Shown here: positions 37,679-46,101 of the stretch, in pieces
Position numbering within the stretch: position 1 is the first letter of the stretch
Layout: the number at the start of each line of letters is the position of its first letter
Source of the DNA: Denitrobaculum sp965232285
Lineage (GTDB): Bacteria; Pseudomonadota; Alphaproteobacteria; Kiloniellales; Kiloniellaceae
Reading direction: 5' to 3'
DNA: 64,000 bases
Assembly: GCA_965232285.1 (NCBI GenBank)
Contig: CBDDPL010000004.1
Coordinates: 5,146,001 to 5,210,000, forward strand
Translations under genes and position numbers: made by a program
Notes under the pieces: model-generated
What the model was told of the DNA's origin: nothing
What the model saw: the letters and a program-made list of their open reading frames with translations, nothing else
The model's database searches: none

Positions 37679-38476
37679 ATGCCGGAGCCGGCTACGAAGA
37701 AGGCCGCCGAGCACCAAGCACTTGTGTGCGAGGACATCCATAAGAGTTTTGGGACTCTTGAGGTTTTAAAAGGCGTTTCGCTCTCCGCCAACAAGGGCGA
37801 CGTGATCGCCATGCTCGGGTCGAGCGGATCCGGCAAGAGCACCTTCCTGCGCTGCATCAACCTGCTGGAAACACCCAACTCAGGCAAAGTCTTCGTCGGT
37901 GACGAACTGATCCGGATGACCACCAACAAGCGCGGCGAACCCATGCCGGCCGACCGCAAGCAGGTCGAGCGCCTGCGCACGCGCCTCGCCATGGTGTTTC
38001 AGAGCTTTAACCTCTGGTCGCACATGACGGTTCTGCAAAACGTCATCGAAGCACCGGTGCATGTCCTGAAACGCCCCAAGCAGGAAGCGGTCGAGCAGGC
38101 AGAGGCGCTGCTCGAAAAAGTTGGTATACATGCCCGTAAAAACGACTATCCCGCGCATCTCTCCGGCGGTCAGCAACAGCGCGTGGCCATCGCCCGGGCC
38201 CTGGCGATGGATCCGGACGTCATGCTGTTCGACGAGCCGACCTCGGCTCTGGATCCGGAACTGGTGAACGAAGTGCTACGGGTCATGAGGGATCTGGCGG
38301 ATGAAGGCCGAACCATGATCGTGGTGACCCATGAAATGGGCTTCGCCCGGGAAGTTTCCACCGAAACCATCTTCCTGCATGAGGGCCGGATCGAGGAAGC
38401 CGGCCCACCGCAGGAGGTTTTCCAGAATCCGAAATCGGAGCGGTTTCAGCAGTTTCTTGCGGGGAACCTGAAGTAA
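37679..38476 (+). CDS. ABC importer ATPase for basic amino acids (HisP/OccP type)
   Basis: 265 residues from the ATG at 37679. Walker A GSSGSGKST, the Q-loop region MVFQSFNLWSHMTVLQNVIEAP, signature LSGGQQQRVAIARAL and Walker B VMLFDEPTSALDPE place it in the polar amino acid family, closest in style to HisP, ArtP and OccP. It energises uptake of an amino acid, probably arginine, lysine, ornithine, histidine or an opine-like compound. It heads a four-gene importer set, about 150 bp after ccmI. Confidence 0.92.
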   Translation: MPEPATKKAAEHQALVCEDIHKSFGTLEVLKGVSLSANKGDVIAMLGSSGSGKSTFLRCINLLETPNSGKVFVGDELIRMTTNKRGEPMPADRKQVERLRTRLAMVFQSFNLWSHMTVLQNVIEAPVHVLKRPKQEAVEQAEALLEKVGIHARKNDYPAHLSGGQQQRVAIARALAMDPDVMLFDEPTSALDPELVNEVLRVMRDLADEGRTMIVVTHEMGFAREVSTETIFLHEGRIEEAGPPQEVFQNPKSERFQQFLAGNLK

Positions 38477-38527
38477 TCCGTCACAACAAGAAATTTCAAT
38501 TCCTACAGAGAACATGGGAGAATGATC

Positions 38528-39322
38528 ATGAATAAATTCGTCGCAGTCGCCGTGGCCGCTGCCTTTGCGCTTGCCGCCGGGCCCTTCGCGGCCTCGGACG
38601 CCAGCGCCAAGGACTGGAAGAAGGTCCGCATCGGGGTCGAGGGTGCCTACCCTCCCTTCAGCGAAACCACACCGAGCGGAGAGCTTAAAGGCTTCGATAT
38701 CGACATCGCCAAAGCGCTCTGCGAAGAGATCAAGGCGGAATGTGTCCTGGTGGCACAGGACTGGGACGGCATTATCCCGGCCCTGCTGGCGCGCAAGTAC
38801 GACGCCATCGTCGCCTCCATGTCGATTACCGAAGAGCGCAAGAAGAAAGTCGCCTTCACCAAAAAGTACTATCAGACACCGGCGAAGTTCGTCCGCAAGA
38901 AGGGCTCCGGATACGAGGTCTCCAAGGAAGGCCTCAAAGGTAAGCGCGTCGGCGTGCAGCGCGCCACCACTCATGACAACTTCCTGACCGCCGAGTTCGG
39001 CGATTCGGTCGAAATCAAGCGTTACGGCACCCAGGACGAAGCCTATCTGGATCTGACCGCGGGCCGGCTCGACATGCTGCTGGCCGACTCGATCGCCCTG
39101 AAAGACGGTTTCCTGGGCACTGATGCGGGCAAGGACTATGAATATGTCGGTCCCGACTTCACCGACCCGAAATACTTCGGTGACGGCGCCGGCATCGCGA
39201 TCCGCAAGCAGGACGAAGATCTTCAGGCGAAGCTGAACGACGCCATCGCCGCCATCCGGTCCAACGGCGTCTACAAGTCGATCCAGGACAAGTACTTCGA
39301 CTTCAACATCTACGGCGAGTAA
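38528..39322 (+). CDS. Periplasmic basic-amino-acid-binding protein (HisJ/ArgT type)
   Basis: 264 residues from the ATG at 38528, which has GGGAG at good distance; an ATG at 38522 is too close to it. A Sec signal covers residues 1-24. The mature protein shows the type II binding-protein pattern: VRIGVEGAYPPFSETTPSGELKGFDIDIAKALC, DWDGIIPALLARKYDAIVASMSIT and GKRVGVQRATTHDNFL. This wording is common in lysine/arginine/ornithine and histidine binding proteins. Two hairpins follow before the permease genes. Confidence 0.92.
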   Translation: MNKFVAVAVAAAFALAAGPFAASDASAKDWKKVRIGVEGAYPPFSETTPSGELKGFDIDIAKALCEEIKAECVLVAQDWDGIIPALLARKYDAIVASMSITEERKKKVAFTKKYYQTPAKFVRKKGSGYEVSKEGLKGKRVGVQRATTHDNFLTAEFGDSVEIKRYGTQDEAYLDLTAGRLDMLLADSIALKDGFLGTDAGKDYEYVGPDFTDPKYFGDGAGIAIRKQDEDLQAKLNDAIAAIRSNGVYKSIQDKYFDFNIYGE

Positions 39323-39384
39323 GCCCGAAAGGGCTTTGGTCCCGGGGATAGCGGACCGCCACGGCGCAAATCCGTGGCGGTCCG
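39321..39384 (+). promoter_or_regulatory. Two hairpins between binding-protein and permease genes
   Basis: The first, AAGCCC-gaaa-GGGCTT (39321-39336), overlaps the stop codon of the binding-protein gene. The second has a 13-bp perfect stem (39352-39364 with 39372-39384) and a seven-base loop. Such structures at this point in amino acid transport operons often stop part of the transcription or protect the upstream mRNA, giving more binding protein than permease. Confidence 0.65.
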
Positions 39385-39439
39385 GCCCCAGTCAAGCAGC
39401 GAGCAGCTAAATCCAGCGAGTAGGCGCGACGAGACCCTG

Positions 39440-40129
39440 ATGTTCGATCTTCACGGCTATGGCACGACAATCCTGGATGGCGCTGGCCTGACGGTCGCCG
39501 TCGCACTCGTGTCTTTGGCCATCGCCATGGTGCTCGGACTGGCAACCGCGCTCGCCAAACTGTCCGGCGTTAAGGCTGCGGCCGCGGTCGCGAGCGTCTA
39601 CACCACGATCATCCGTGGCGTTCCCGATCTGGTCCTGATGCTGCTGATCTTCTTTGGCGGACAGGTGCTGGTGAATGACCTTGCGCCGCTGGTGGGCTAC
39701 GAAGACTACATCGACATCAACCCCTTCATCGCCGGATCGATCACGATCGGCTTTATCTTCGGCGCCTATATGGGCGAAACCTTCCGCGGCGCCATCCTGG
39801 CCGTGCCGGTCGGACTGTTGGAGGCCGGCGCCGCCTATGGCATGACACGGCGGCAGGTCCTGGTCCGCATTCTCATTCCGCAGATGATGCGCCATGCCCT
39901 GCCGGGCTTCGGCAACAACTGGCTGGTGCTGATGAAAACCACGGCGCTGGTTTCGGTCATCGGGCTGGAGGACATGGTCCGCAAGGCAAGCCTGGCCGCC
40001 GGCGCGACCCGTGATCCCTTTCCTTTCTACCTCGCGGTTGCAGTTCTGTTTCTGGTCTTCACCACCCTTTCCGTCCTGGCACTGCGCTGGGCGGAGAACC
40101 ACTACAGCGCCGGCGTGCGGCGGGCCTGA
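39440..40129 (+). CDS. ABC importer permease (HisQ type)
   Basis: 229 residues from the ATG at 39440, with five hydrophobic segments. The polar amino acid permease pattern is seen: YTTIIRGVPDLVLMLLIFFGG and the EAA loop EAGAAYGMTRRQVLVRILIPQMMRHALPG near residues 125-155. It pairs with the HisM-type permease that starts 13 bases later. Confidence 0.92.
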   Translation: MFDLHGYGTTILDGAGLTVAVALVSLAIAMVLGLATALAKLSGVKAAAAVASVYTTIIRGVPDLVLMLLIFFGGQVLVNDLAPLVGYEDYIDINPFIAGSITIGFIFGAYMGETFRGAILAVPVGLLEAGAAYGMTRRQVLVRILIPQMMRHALPGFGNNWLVLMKTTALVSVIGLEDMVRKASLAAGATRDPFPFYLAVAVLFLVFTTLSVLALRWAENHYSAGVRRA

Positions 40130-40142
40130 GGGGTGAATTGAC

Positions 40143-40841
40143 ATGGACTTCTCCATCATCGCCGAGAACCTCGACCAGTATCTGGACGGCCTCTGGCTGA
40201 CGGCCCAATTGGTCGCTCTGGCGCTTGTGATCGGGCTGGCACTCGCCATTCCCTTCGCCGTGATGCGCGCCAGCGACCGGATCGCCCTGTCCGGCCCCGT
40301 CTGGCTCTTTACTTACTGCTTTCGGGGCACGCCCCTGCTGGTGCAGATGTTCCTCTTCTACTATGGACTGGGCCAACTCGAGTTCGTGCAGGAACTGAGC
40401 AAGAGCTGGACTTTCCTGCAGGACGCCTATTGGTATGCGCTGCTGGCCTTCACGCTCAATACGGCCGCCTACACGACCGAAATCATCCGCGGCGCGATCG
40501 TAGCAACCCCCTTCGGCGAGATCGAAGCGGCACGGGCCTGCGGCATGTCCCGCGCGCTGGTTCTGCAGCGGATCGTGCTGCCCAGCGCCTTTCGGCGGGC
40601 GCTGCCGGCCTATTCCAACGAGGTGATCTTCATGCTGCACGGCAGTGCGGTGGCCAGCCTGATCACACTGGTCGACATCACCGGCGCGGCCCGGATCATC
40701 AACTCCCGCTACTACAGCCCCTATGAGGCCTTCATCACCGCCGCCGCCTTCTACATGGCGCTGACCTTCCTGATCGTCTGGGGCTTCCGGCAACTGGAGA
40801 AGCGCTGGCACGCGCACCTGAAACCCCGCGAGACGAATTAG
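40143..40841 (+). CDS. ABC importer permease (HisM type)
   Basis: 232 residues with five hydrophobic segments. Landmarks are YCFRGTPLLVQMFLFYYGLGQ near residue 60 and the EAA loop EIEAARACGMSRALVLQRIVLP near 125-146. It completes the importer. The C-terminus KRWHAHLKPRETN is cytoplasmic. No terminator is evident in the 143 bp that follow. Confidence 0.92.
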   Translation: MDFSIIAENLDQYLDGLWLTAQLVALALVIGLALAIPFAVMRASDRIALSGPVWLFTYCFRGTPLLVQMFLFYYGLGQLEFVQELSKSWTFLQDAYWYALLAFTLNTAAYTTEIIRGAIVATPFGEIEAARACGMSRALVLQRIVLPSAFRRALPAYSNEVIFMLHGSAVASLITLVDITGAARIINSRYYSPYEAFITAAAFYMALTFLIVWGFRQLEKRWHAHLKPRETN

Positions 40842-40984
40842 GGCACCATAGCCTATCGCCAGCGGGTGGTTCCGCAGTAAACCGACGAGTTCCCAACTGG
40901 ACAGTCAAGAAACGAAGGTTTAATGCTCGTAGCAGCTATTCATTCGTTTTCGTCCCGTTCGCTGCCCAGAATTCGGGAGGCTAC

Positions 40985-42298
40985 ATGTCCGACGGTCGGA
41001 CTGATTATTCCGGATTGACCCGCGAAGAGCTGCTTGAGGAGCTTGCGCGGCTAGAGGCGCGCGTCCAGAATCTGCAGGGTGATTCCGCTGCCGGCAGCGA
41101 TGCCGAGGAAGCGCTGCGGCAAAGCCGGAAACGCTTCCGGGATATCGCCGAGATCGCCTCCGACTGGTTTTGGGAGATGGATGCGGATCTCCGTTTCACC
41201 TACTTCTCGGACCGCTACGAGGCCGTCACGGGTATTTCGCCGGACGCATCGCTGGGCAAGACCCGCAAGGAACTCTGGGAACGCCTGCCCCCGCCCTCAC
41301 CGCAACTGAAGTTCGAGTGGGACCAGCACTGGGAGCTGCTGAAAAACCGGCAGCCCTTCAGCAACCTGCGCACCCAGTGGGTCCATTCGGACGGCCTGCT
41401 GCACAGCTACGTCATTAGCGGCAAACCCCTGTTCGACGAAGCCGGCAATTTCGTCGGCTATCGGGGCATCGGGACGGATATCAGCGCCGAGGTGCGCGCC
41501 CAGGAGGAATTCATCGCGGCCAAGGAAGCCGCCGAACGGGCCAACCGCGGCAAATCGGAGTTCCTGGCCAACATGAGCCATGAGCTGCGCACGCCCCTGA
41601 ACGCGGTAATCGGGTTCTCAGAGGTCATGGAGCACGAGCTCTTCGGCACCCTGGGCGACCGGCGTTACCGGGAATACGTCGGCTACATGAAGAACAGCGG
41701 GCTGCATCTGCTCGGAATCATCAACTCCATCCTCGATCTCTCCAAGATCGAAGCCGGCAAACTCGATCTCTACGAGGAGGAGATCAACCTGGAAGAAGTG
41801 GTGACCTATTGCTTCCAGTTGATCCTCGCCAAGCAGGAAGAGAAACAGATCAAGCTGGACCTGCGGCTGGCCAAGGAACTGCCCAACCTCTGGGGCGACG
41901 AACGCCTGGTCCGCCAGATCCTTCTGAACATCGGCTCCAACGCCCGCAAGTTCACCGGCGGCGGCGGGCGGGTCACGGTCGTCACGCGCCTGGGCAGCCA
42001 GGGCGGACATGAGATCGCCATCTCGGACAATGGCATCGGCATGACCGAAGAAGACCTGGAAGCCGCTCTGACCCCCTTCGGACAGGTCGACAGTTCCCTG
42101 AGTCGCCGCTACGAGGGCACCGGTCTCGGCCTGCCGCTCTCCAACTCCTTCGCCAAGCTGCATGGCGGGCATCTGGAGATCGAGAGCGAGCCGGGCGCCG
42201 GCACCACCGTCACTGTGAAGTTCCCCTCCGAGCGGGTCATCCGGCCTCAGGACCCGAGGCTCAGCATGCGGGTTCTGGAAAAGAAAGAAGGCGTCTGA
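40985..42298 (+). CDS. Cytoplasmic PAS-domain sensor histidine kinase
   Basis: 437 residues without membrane segments. A short coiled coil (about 8-45) leads into a PAS domain (about 47-170; FRDIAEIASDWFWEMDADLRFTYFS). The HisKA domain carries the phospho-acceptor His in NMSHELRTPLNAVIGFSEVM at about residue 200. The HATPase part has NIGSNARKFTGGGGRV, SDNGIGMTEEDL and GTGLGLPLSNSFAKLHGG. This kind is frequent in Rhodospirillales. No response regulator is adjacent, so it is an orphan kinase here. A GAAGGCGTCT arm overlaps the stop and can pair at 42324-42333. Confidence 0.92.
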   Translation: MSDGRTDYSGLTREELLEELARLEARVQNLQGDSAAGSDAEEALRQSRKRFRDIAEIASDWFWEMDADLRFTYFSDRYEAVTGISPDASLGKTRKELWERLPPPSPQLKFEWDQHWELLKNRQPFSNLRTQWVHSDGLLHSYVISGKPLFDEAGNFVGYRGIGTDISAEVRAQEEFIAAKEAAERANRGKSEFLANMSHELRTPLNAVIGFSEVMEHELFGTLGDRRYREYVGYMKNSGLHLLGIINSILDLSKIEAGKLDLYEEEINLEEVVTYCFQLILAKQEEKQIKLDLRLAKELPNLWGDERLVRQILLNIGSNARKFTGGGGRVTVVTRLGSQGGHEIAISDNGIGMTEEDLEAALTPFGQVDSSLSRRYEGTGLGLPLSNSFAKLHGGHLEIESEPGAGTTVTVKFPSERVIRPQDPRLSMRVLEKKEGV

Positions 42299-42354
42299 CC
42301 CTCAGAGCCTGGCCCCGAGCGTTAGACGCCTTCGTGTTAGACACCTTCCACAAA

Positions 42355-42374
42355 GCTTCAGATAAATCTGAAGC
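42355..42374 (-). terminator. Hairpin after the chemoreceptor gene
   Basis: GCTTCAGAT-aa-ATCTGAAGC is a 9-bp perfect stem, 10 bp beyond the chemoreceptor stop and between convergent genes. The T-run that follows on the minus strand is short (CTTTGTGG), so it is a moderate candidate. Confidence 0.45.
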
Positions 42375-42384
42375 CTGGCCTGCT

Positions 42385-44064
42385 TTAAGCCGCGCGCACC
42401 TGCTTCAGGAAGTCGTTGACCTCCCGCCGCAGCGCCTCGGAATGGCTGGCCAGTTCGCCCGCGGCACTCAGGACGCTGTTCGAGGACTGGCCGGTCGTAT
42501 CGGCCGACCTGGTGACCTCCTGAATAGTCGTCGATACCTCGCTGGTACCGGTGGCCGCTTCCTGGACGTTGCGGGAAATCTCCTGCGTGGCCGCGCCCTG
42601 CTCCTCCACCGCTGCGGAGATCGAGCCGGCAACCTCTTCCACCCTGGAGATGGTGCCACCGATGCCCTTGATGGCATCCACGGCCCCGGCGGTCGCCGTC
42701 TGCATGGCGGCAATCTGGGTACTGATTTCATCGGTCGCCTTGGCGGTCTGGGACGCCAGGTTCTTGACCTCACCGGCCACCACCGCAAAGCCCTTGCCCG
42801 CTTCGCCGGCGCGGGCCGCTTCGATGGTCGCGTTGAGCGCCAGCAGATTGGTCTGTTCCGCGATGTCGGAAATCAGGCTGATGACATCGCCGATCTTGCG
42901 GGCGGCCTCGGAGAGGCCTTCGACCTCACCGTTGGTCCGGCGCACCTGGTTGACCGCTTCACTGGAGATCTGTGAAGAATCGGTGACCCGGCGGCTGATC
43001 TCGGTGATCGAGGCAGAGAGCTGCTCCGACGCTGCCGCGACCGCCTGGACATTGTTCGTCGTAACTTCCGAGGCCGCGGATACACTGTTCGCCTGTTGAC
43101 TGGTCGACTGCGCGGAGGCGGAGAGTTCCTGTGCCGCGTTCTGCATGGTCGTGGCGCCATTGGCGACCTGATCGACCACCGCCATCACGGAGGCTTCGAA
43201 AGCATCTGCCATGGCATCCATCGCAGCCCGCTTGTCTGCCTCGGCCTTCGCCTTGCTGGCAGCCTGTTCTTCCTCGAGACGGCGCATTTCGATGCCGTTC
43301 TGCTTAAAGACCTCGACAGCGGCGGCCATGGCCCCGATATCGTCTCGCTTCTCGAGCGCCGGAACCTCCGTATCCAGTTTCCCGCCCGCCAGGTCGCGCA
43401 TTGCCTCGGTCATCTGTGCAAGTGGCCGGCCCACCATGCGCGTGGTCGCAAAAGCCAAAGCGCCGACCAGAACGAGCACGGCGACGACCGCGGCAATCAC
43501 CTGTTCAGTAAGAGCCTCTGTCACGGTCGCGTTCAGGCCATCCAGGCTCCAGGCCACGGCCAAAAGACCCACGGCTTCGCCCTTCTTGTTGAGCGGCGTG
43601 GCTACGATCACGACATGGCTCGCGGTCGAATTGACGTAGATTCCGCCCTCTTCGGTGACTGACGCGGCCCATTCGGGCGCCGCCGTCAAGTCGAAGGACG
43701 AGAGCGTTTCAGAGGCGTAGCGCGTAACTTCTTCGCCCGCCTTGTTGAAAGTCACAATGTTTGAAATCGCCGAGTCTTCCGCGTTGGCAAACTCGATGTA
43801 AGCCTTTTCGACGGATTCGGCCTTGTTCCACTGCAGACCGCCGGCCACGTTGGTTGCCAGCAGGCTGGTAATGGTCGTGAAGGAGCGCTCGCCCTGACTC
43901 GTCAGGGCCACACGCCCGTTCATGACGTTGGTTGTCACCATCGCGACGAAGCAGAGGGCGATCGCGAGCGCGGCCACCAGGGACACCTTCCGGGCAACGG
44001 TCATGCCGCGCGGATGAGACTCCTCCTTGGAGTCCGGTGTTGCGTTTGTCTGTTGCTCAGTCAT
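42385..44064 (-). CDS. Methyl-accepting chemotaxis protein
   Basis: 559 residues. One membrane segment (about 26-47), a periplasmic domain of about 140 residues that looks Cache-like (SFTTITSLLATNVAGGLQWNKAESVEKAYIEF ... VVIVATPLNKKGEAVGLLAVAWS, in two parts), a second membrane segment (about 190-211), a HAMP domain and a long cytoplasmic coiled coil. The signalling tip includes SDIAEQTNLLALNATIEAAR and GKGFAVVAGEVKNLA. It passes chemical signals to CheA/CheW. It is preceded by a small secreted protein gene with its own Cache-like ending, 56 bp upstream on the same strand. Confidence 0.94.
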   Translation of the reverse strand: MTEQQTNATPDSKEESHPRGMTVARKVSLVAALAIALCFVAMVTTNVMNGRVALTSQGERSFTTITSLLATNVAGGLQWNKAESVEKAYIEFANAEDSAISNIVTFNKAGEEVTRYASETLSSFDLTAAPEWAASVTEEGGIYVNSTASHVVIVATPLNKKGEAVGLLAVAWSLDGLNATVTEALTEQVIAAVVAVLVLVGALAFATTRMVGRPLAQMTEAMRDLAGGKLDTEVPALEKRDDIGAMAAAVEVFKQNGIEMRRLEEEQAASKAKAEADKRAAMDAMADAFEASVMAVVDQVANGATTMQNAAQELSASAQSTSQQANSVSAASEVTTNNVQAVAAASEQLSASITEISRRVTDSSQISSEAVNQVRRTNGEVEGLSEAARKIGDVISLISDIAEQTNLLALNATIEAARAGEAGKGFAVVAGEVKNLASQTAKATDEISTQIAAMQTATAGAVDAIKGIGGTISRVEEVAGSISAAVEEQGAATQEISRNVQEAATGTSEVSTTIQEVTRSADTTGQSSNSVLSAAGELASHSEALRREVNDFLKQVRAA

Positions 44065-44120
44065 AGGTATCCCCGGTTATGCCGCGTTCTCAATCACTGC
44101 TTCGTTGCTAACCGTCGAGC

Positions 44121-44708
44121 TTAGAGAAAAGCTTCGACGTTCATGCCGACAGTGATGGCACCGATCACTTCACCACTCGCCGGGTCAACAATCGACATGC
44201 TTAGCTGCGACTGGAAGGTCTGGGTCGACTCATCTTCTTCGACTTCATCGATGAAGATGGCGTCCGGACCAGCCAGGTAGGTTTTCTTCCACTTGGCTTC
44301 GTCGCCCTGCCAGTAGTCGGAGGTCACGTCGCTCTGTGCAACGTTCAGACCCTTGGCGTCCATGACGAAGACTTCGGTGACCAGACCTTCGGTCTCGGCT
44401 TTGACCTGCCCCAGGAAGCTGGAAGCGGCACGGCCCAGGACCTCGTCGATCATCGGCTTGCTGGAGGCACCGGTTTCGGCACGCCACTTCTTGTCCATGG
44501 CATCGATATCGGCCTGGGAAAGACCGGCGTGCTTTTCGTTCTGGGCCTTGATGGCCGCAACCAGGTCAGCGTTGGCAACCCAGCTTTTAACTGTGGAATT
44601 GGCAAACTCCTGCATCGGCGCGACATGGGAGTCGGACGCCATCGCAGTGGAAACAGCCATCATGCCGGCCAGACCCGTGGCCGCTACCAGAGATGCTTTA
44701 AATTTCAT
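44121..44708 (-). CDS. Secreted Cache/PDC-like sensor protein, possible partner of the chemoreceptor
   Basis: 195 residues with a clear signal peptide (MKFKASLVAATGLAGMMAVSTAMA, cleavage near residue 24). The rest resembles a single Cache/PDC fold: a helix (STVKSWVANADLVAAIKAQN), a strand pair EGLVTEVFVMDAKGLNVAQSD, then DYWQGDEAKWKKTY and a final IVDPASGEVIGAITVGMNVEAF. No membrane anchor or output domain is present. It is probably transcribed with the chemoreceptor, so I infer a soluble periplasmic ligand sensor that reports to it. It may be independent. Confidence 0.75.
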   Translation of the reverse strand: MKFKASLVAATGLAGMMAVSTAMASDSHVAPMQEFANSTVKSWVANADLVAAIKAQNEKHAGLSQADIDAMDKKWRAETGASSKPMIDEVLGRAASSFLGQVKAETEGLVTEVFVMDAKGLNVAQSDVTSDYWQGDEAKWKKTYLAGPDAIFIDEVEEDESTQTFQSQLSMSIVDPASGEVIGAITVGMNVEAFL

Positions 44709-44818
44709 GACACCACCTATTCGTTAATCGAGGAACCTGTAAGTGCCCGGCATCCTAGGTTGTTTGTACTAATGGTCGATTAATGGAGAGAGCGCGGTGA
44801 ACAGGAAAAATTCCACTC

Positions 44819-44833
44819 TTTGGTAATACCAAA
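44819..44833. promoter_or_regulatory. 15-bp palindrome upstream of the Cache-protein gene
   Basis: TTTGGTA-A-TACCAAA, perfect, lies 110 bp before the start of the secreted Cache protein. The surrounding 44740-44940 is far more AT-rich than the rest of the window and holds no gene. Confidence 0.4.
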
Positions 44834-44971
44834 AAAGGAAATTAATGAATTTTACCTACCTGTAGTTAAATATTGACCGTCTTATTTCTTATTTTCGGAG
44901 AACAAGATGGGGGTTTTGGTTAACGAAACTTAAGGGGAAAAGCCTTTCTACAGCTTCGGAAGGAGAAAACG

Positions 44972-46012
44972 TCAAACACCGGCATGGCTGGGAAAGGAGC
45001 GGAACTGAAAGGGTACGCGTCCTTCCACACGGTCCTGGCTCGGCGCCAGACCGAAACGGCGCTTGTAGCTGCGGGTAAACTGCGCGCCGCTGCCGAAACC
45101 GCAGGCGGCGGCAACCTCAAGAATGGGCAGTTCCGTCTGCGTCACCAGTCCCCGCGCCCGGTCGAGGCGAACATCTATATAGTAGCGGACCGGCGACACC
45201 CCCGTGTGGGCGCGAAAGAGTCGCTCGAGTTGACGCTGCGAGACTCCGAGCCGGGCGACGATATCACCAATGCTCAAGGGCTGCTCCAGATTGCGCTCCA
45301 TCAGCACGATGGCATCGCGCAGCCGCGCCGGCGCCGCGTAGCCGACAGGTTCGCGGGTGGTCGGCAGTTGTCCCTCCTCACCGGAGCGCAGGCGCTCATG
45401 GAAAATGTAGCGACCCGCCGCGTTCGCCATATCGAGACCCTGCTGCAGGCGGATGATCTCGAGCGCCATGTCGGCCGCGGCCATGCCGCCGCAACAGGTC
45501 AGCCGGTCCCGGTCGAGGACAAAAAGGGATTCATCCATCGGGCTCTCGGGAAAGAGCTCCCGGAAGGCGGCAATGTGCTCGTAGTGCACCGCGGCCCGAT
45601 AGCCCTTCATCAATCCCGCATAGGCCAGGACAAAAGCCCCGGTATCGATCCCGCAGAGAACAACGCCCCTTCTGGCCCGGCGCCGCAGTGCATTTTGTAG
45701 CGCAGGGGCCCGGAAGCTTTCGGGATTCCAACTGGCATTGACCACAAGAAAATCCAGCGGCTGCGCGAAGTGATCGAGCATCGTCGTGCCGGCGATTGCC
45801 ATAGCGTTGCTCGCGGTCACCGGGCCGCCGTCAGGCGACAGAAAGGGCCAGTCGTAGGTCGCCGTTCCGCGCAGGTAATTGGCCGCCCGGAAGGGATCGA
45901 GAAAGGCCTGGGCCGCAAGGGAATTGAAGCCGGGCAGGAGCAGCATCCCCAGGCGGCAGACGGGTTTTCCCTCGCTTTCCTGCGCGGGATGGCCGAAGAG
46001 GTCATGACGCAT
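44972..46012 (-). CDS. GlxA-family AraC-type transcriptional regulator
   Basis: 346 residues from the ATG at 46012. The N-terminal DJ-1/PfpI-like domain (about 15-190) begins RLGMLLLPGFNSLAAQAFLDPFRAAN and has VLCGIDTGAFVLAYAGLMKGYRAAVHYEH around the nucleophile-elbow position, where no Cys is present (Asp instead). The C-terminal AraC domain (about 225-325) has two helix-turn-helix motifs, LSIGDIVARLGVSQRQLERLF and LPILEVAAACGFGSGAQFTRSYKRRFG. Relatives GbdR and CdhR control glycine betaine and carnitine catabolism in Pseudomonas. Divergence from the choline sulfatase operon makes it the likely activator of that operon. Confidence 0.9.
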   Translation of the reverse strand: MRHDLFGHPAQESEGKPVCRLGMLLLPGFNSLAAQAFLDPFRAANYLRGTATYDWPFLSPDGGPVTASNAMAIAGTTMLDHFAQPLDFLVVNASWNPESFRAPALQNALRRRARRGVVLCGIDTGAFVLAYAGLMKGYRAAVHYEHIAAFRELFPESPMDESLFVLDRDRLTCCGGMAAADMALEIIRLQQGLDMANAAGRYIFHERLRSGEEGQLPTTREPVGYAAPARLRDAIVLMERNLEQPLSIGDIVARLGVSQRQLERLFRAHTGVSPVRYYIDVRLDRARGLVTQTELPILEVAAACGFGSGAQFTRSYKRRFGLAPSQDRVEGRVPFQFRSFPSHAGV

Positions 46013-46026
46013 CTGTCGATTATTAC

Positions 46027-46044
46027 AGTTTTTACGACGAAAAA
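46027..46044. promoter_or_regulatory. Inverted repeat GTTTTT-N6-AAAAAC in the divergent promoter
   Basis: It lies between the AraC-type regulator and choline sulfatase genes, in their 89-bp shared upstream region. It could be a regulator site; AraC-type factors more often use direct repeats, so this is weak. Confidence 0.3.
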
Positions 46045-46101
46045 CATCAACCACCAAAGCTGCATCAATCCTAAGCTTATCTCTGAGAGAAAGGCCGGAT
46101 C

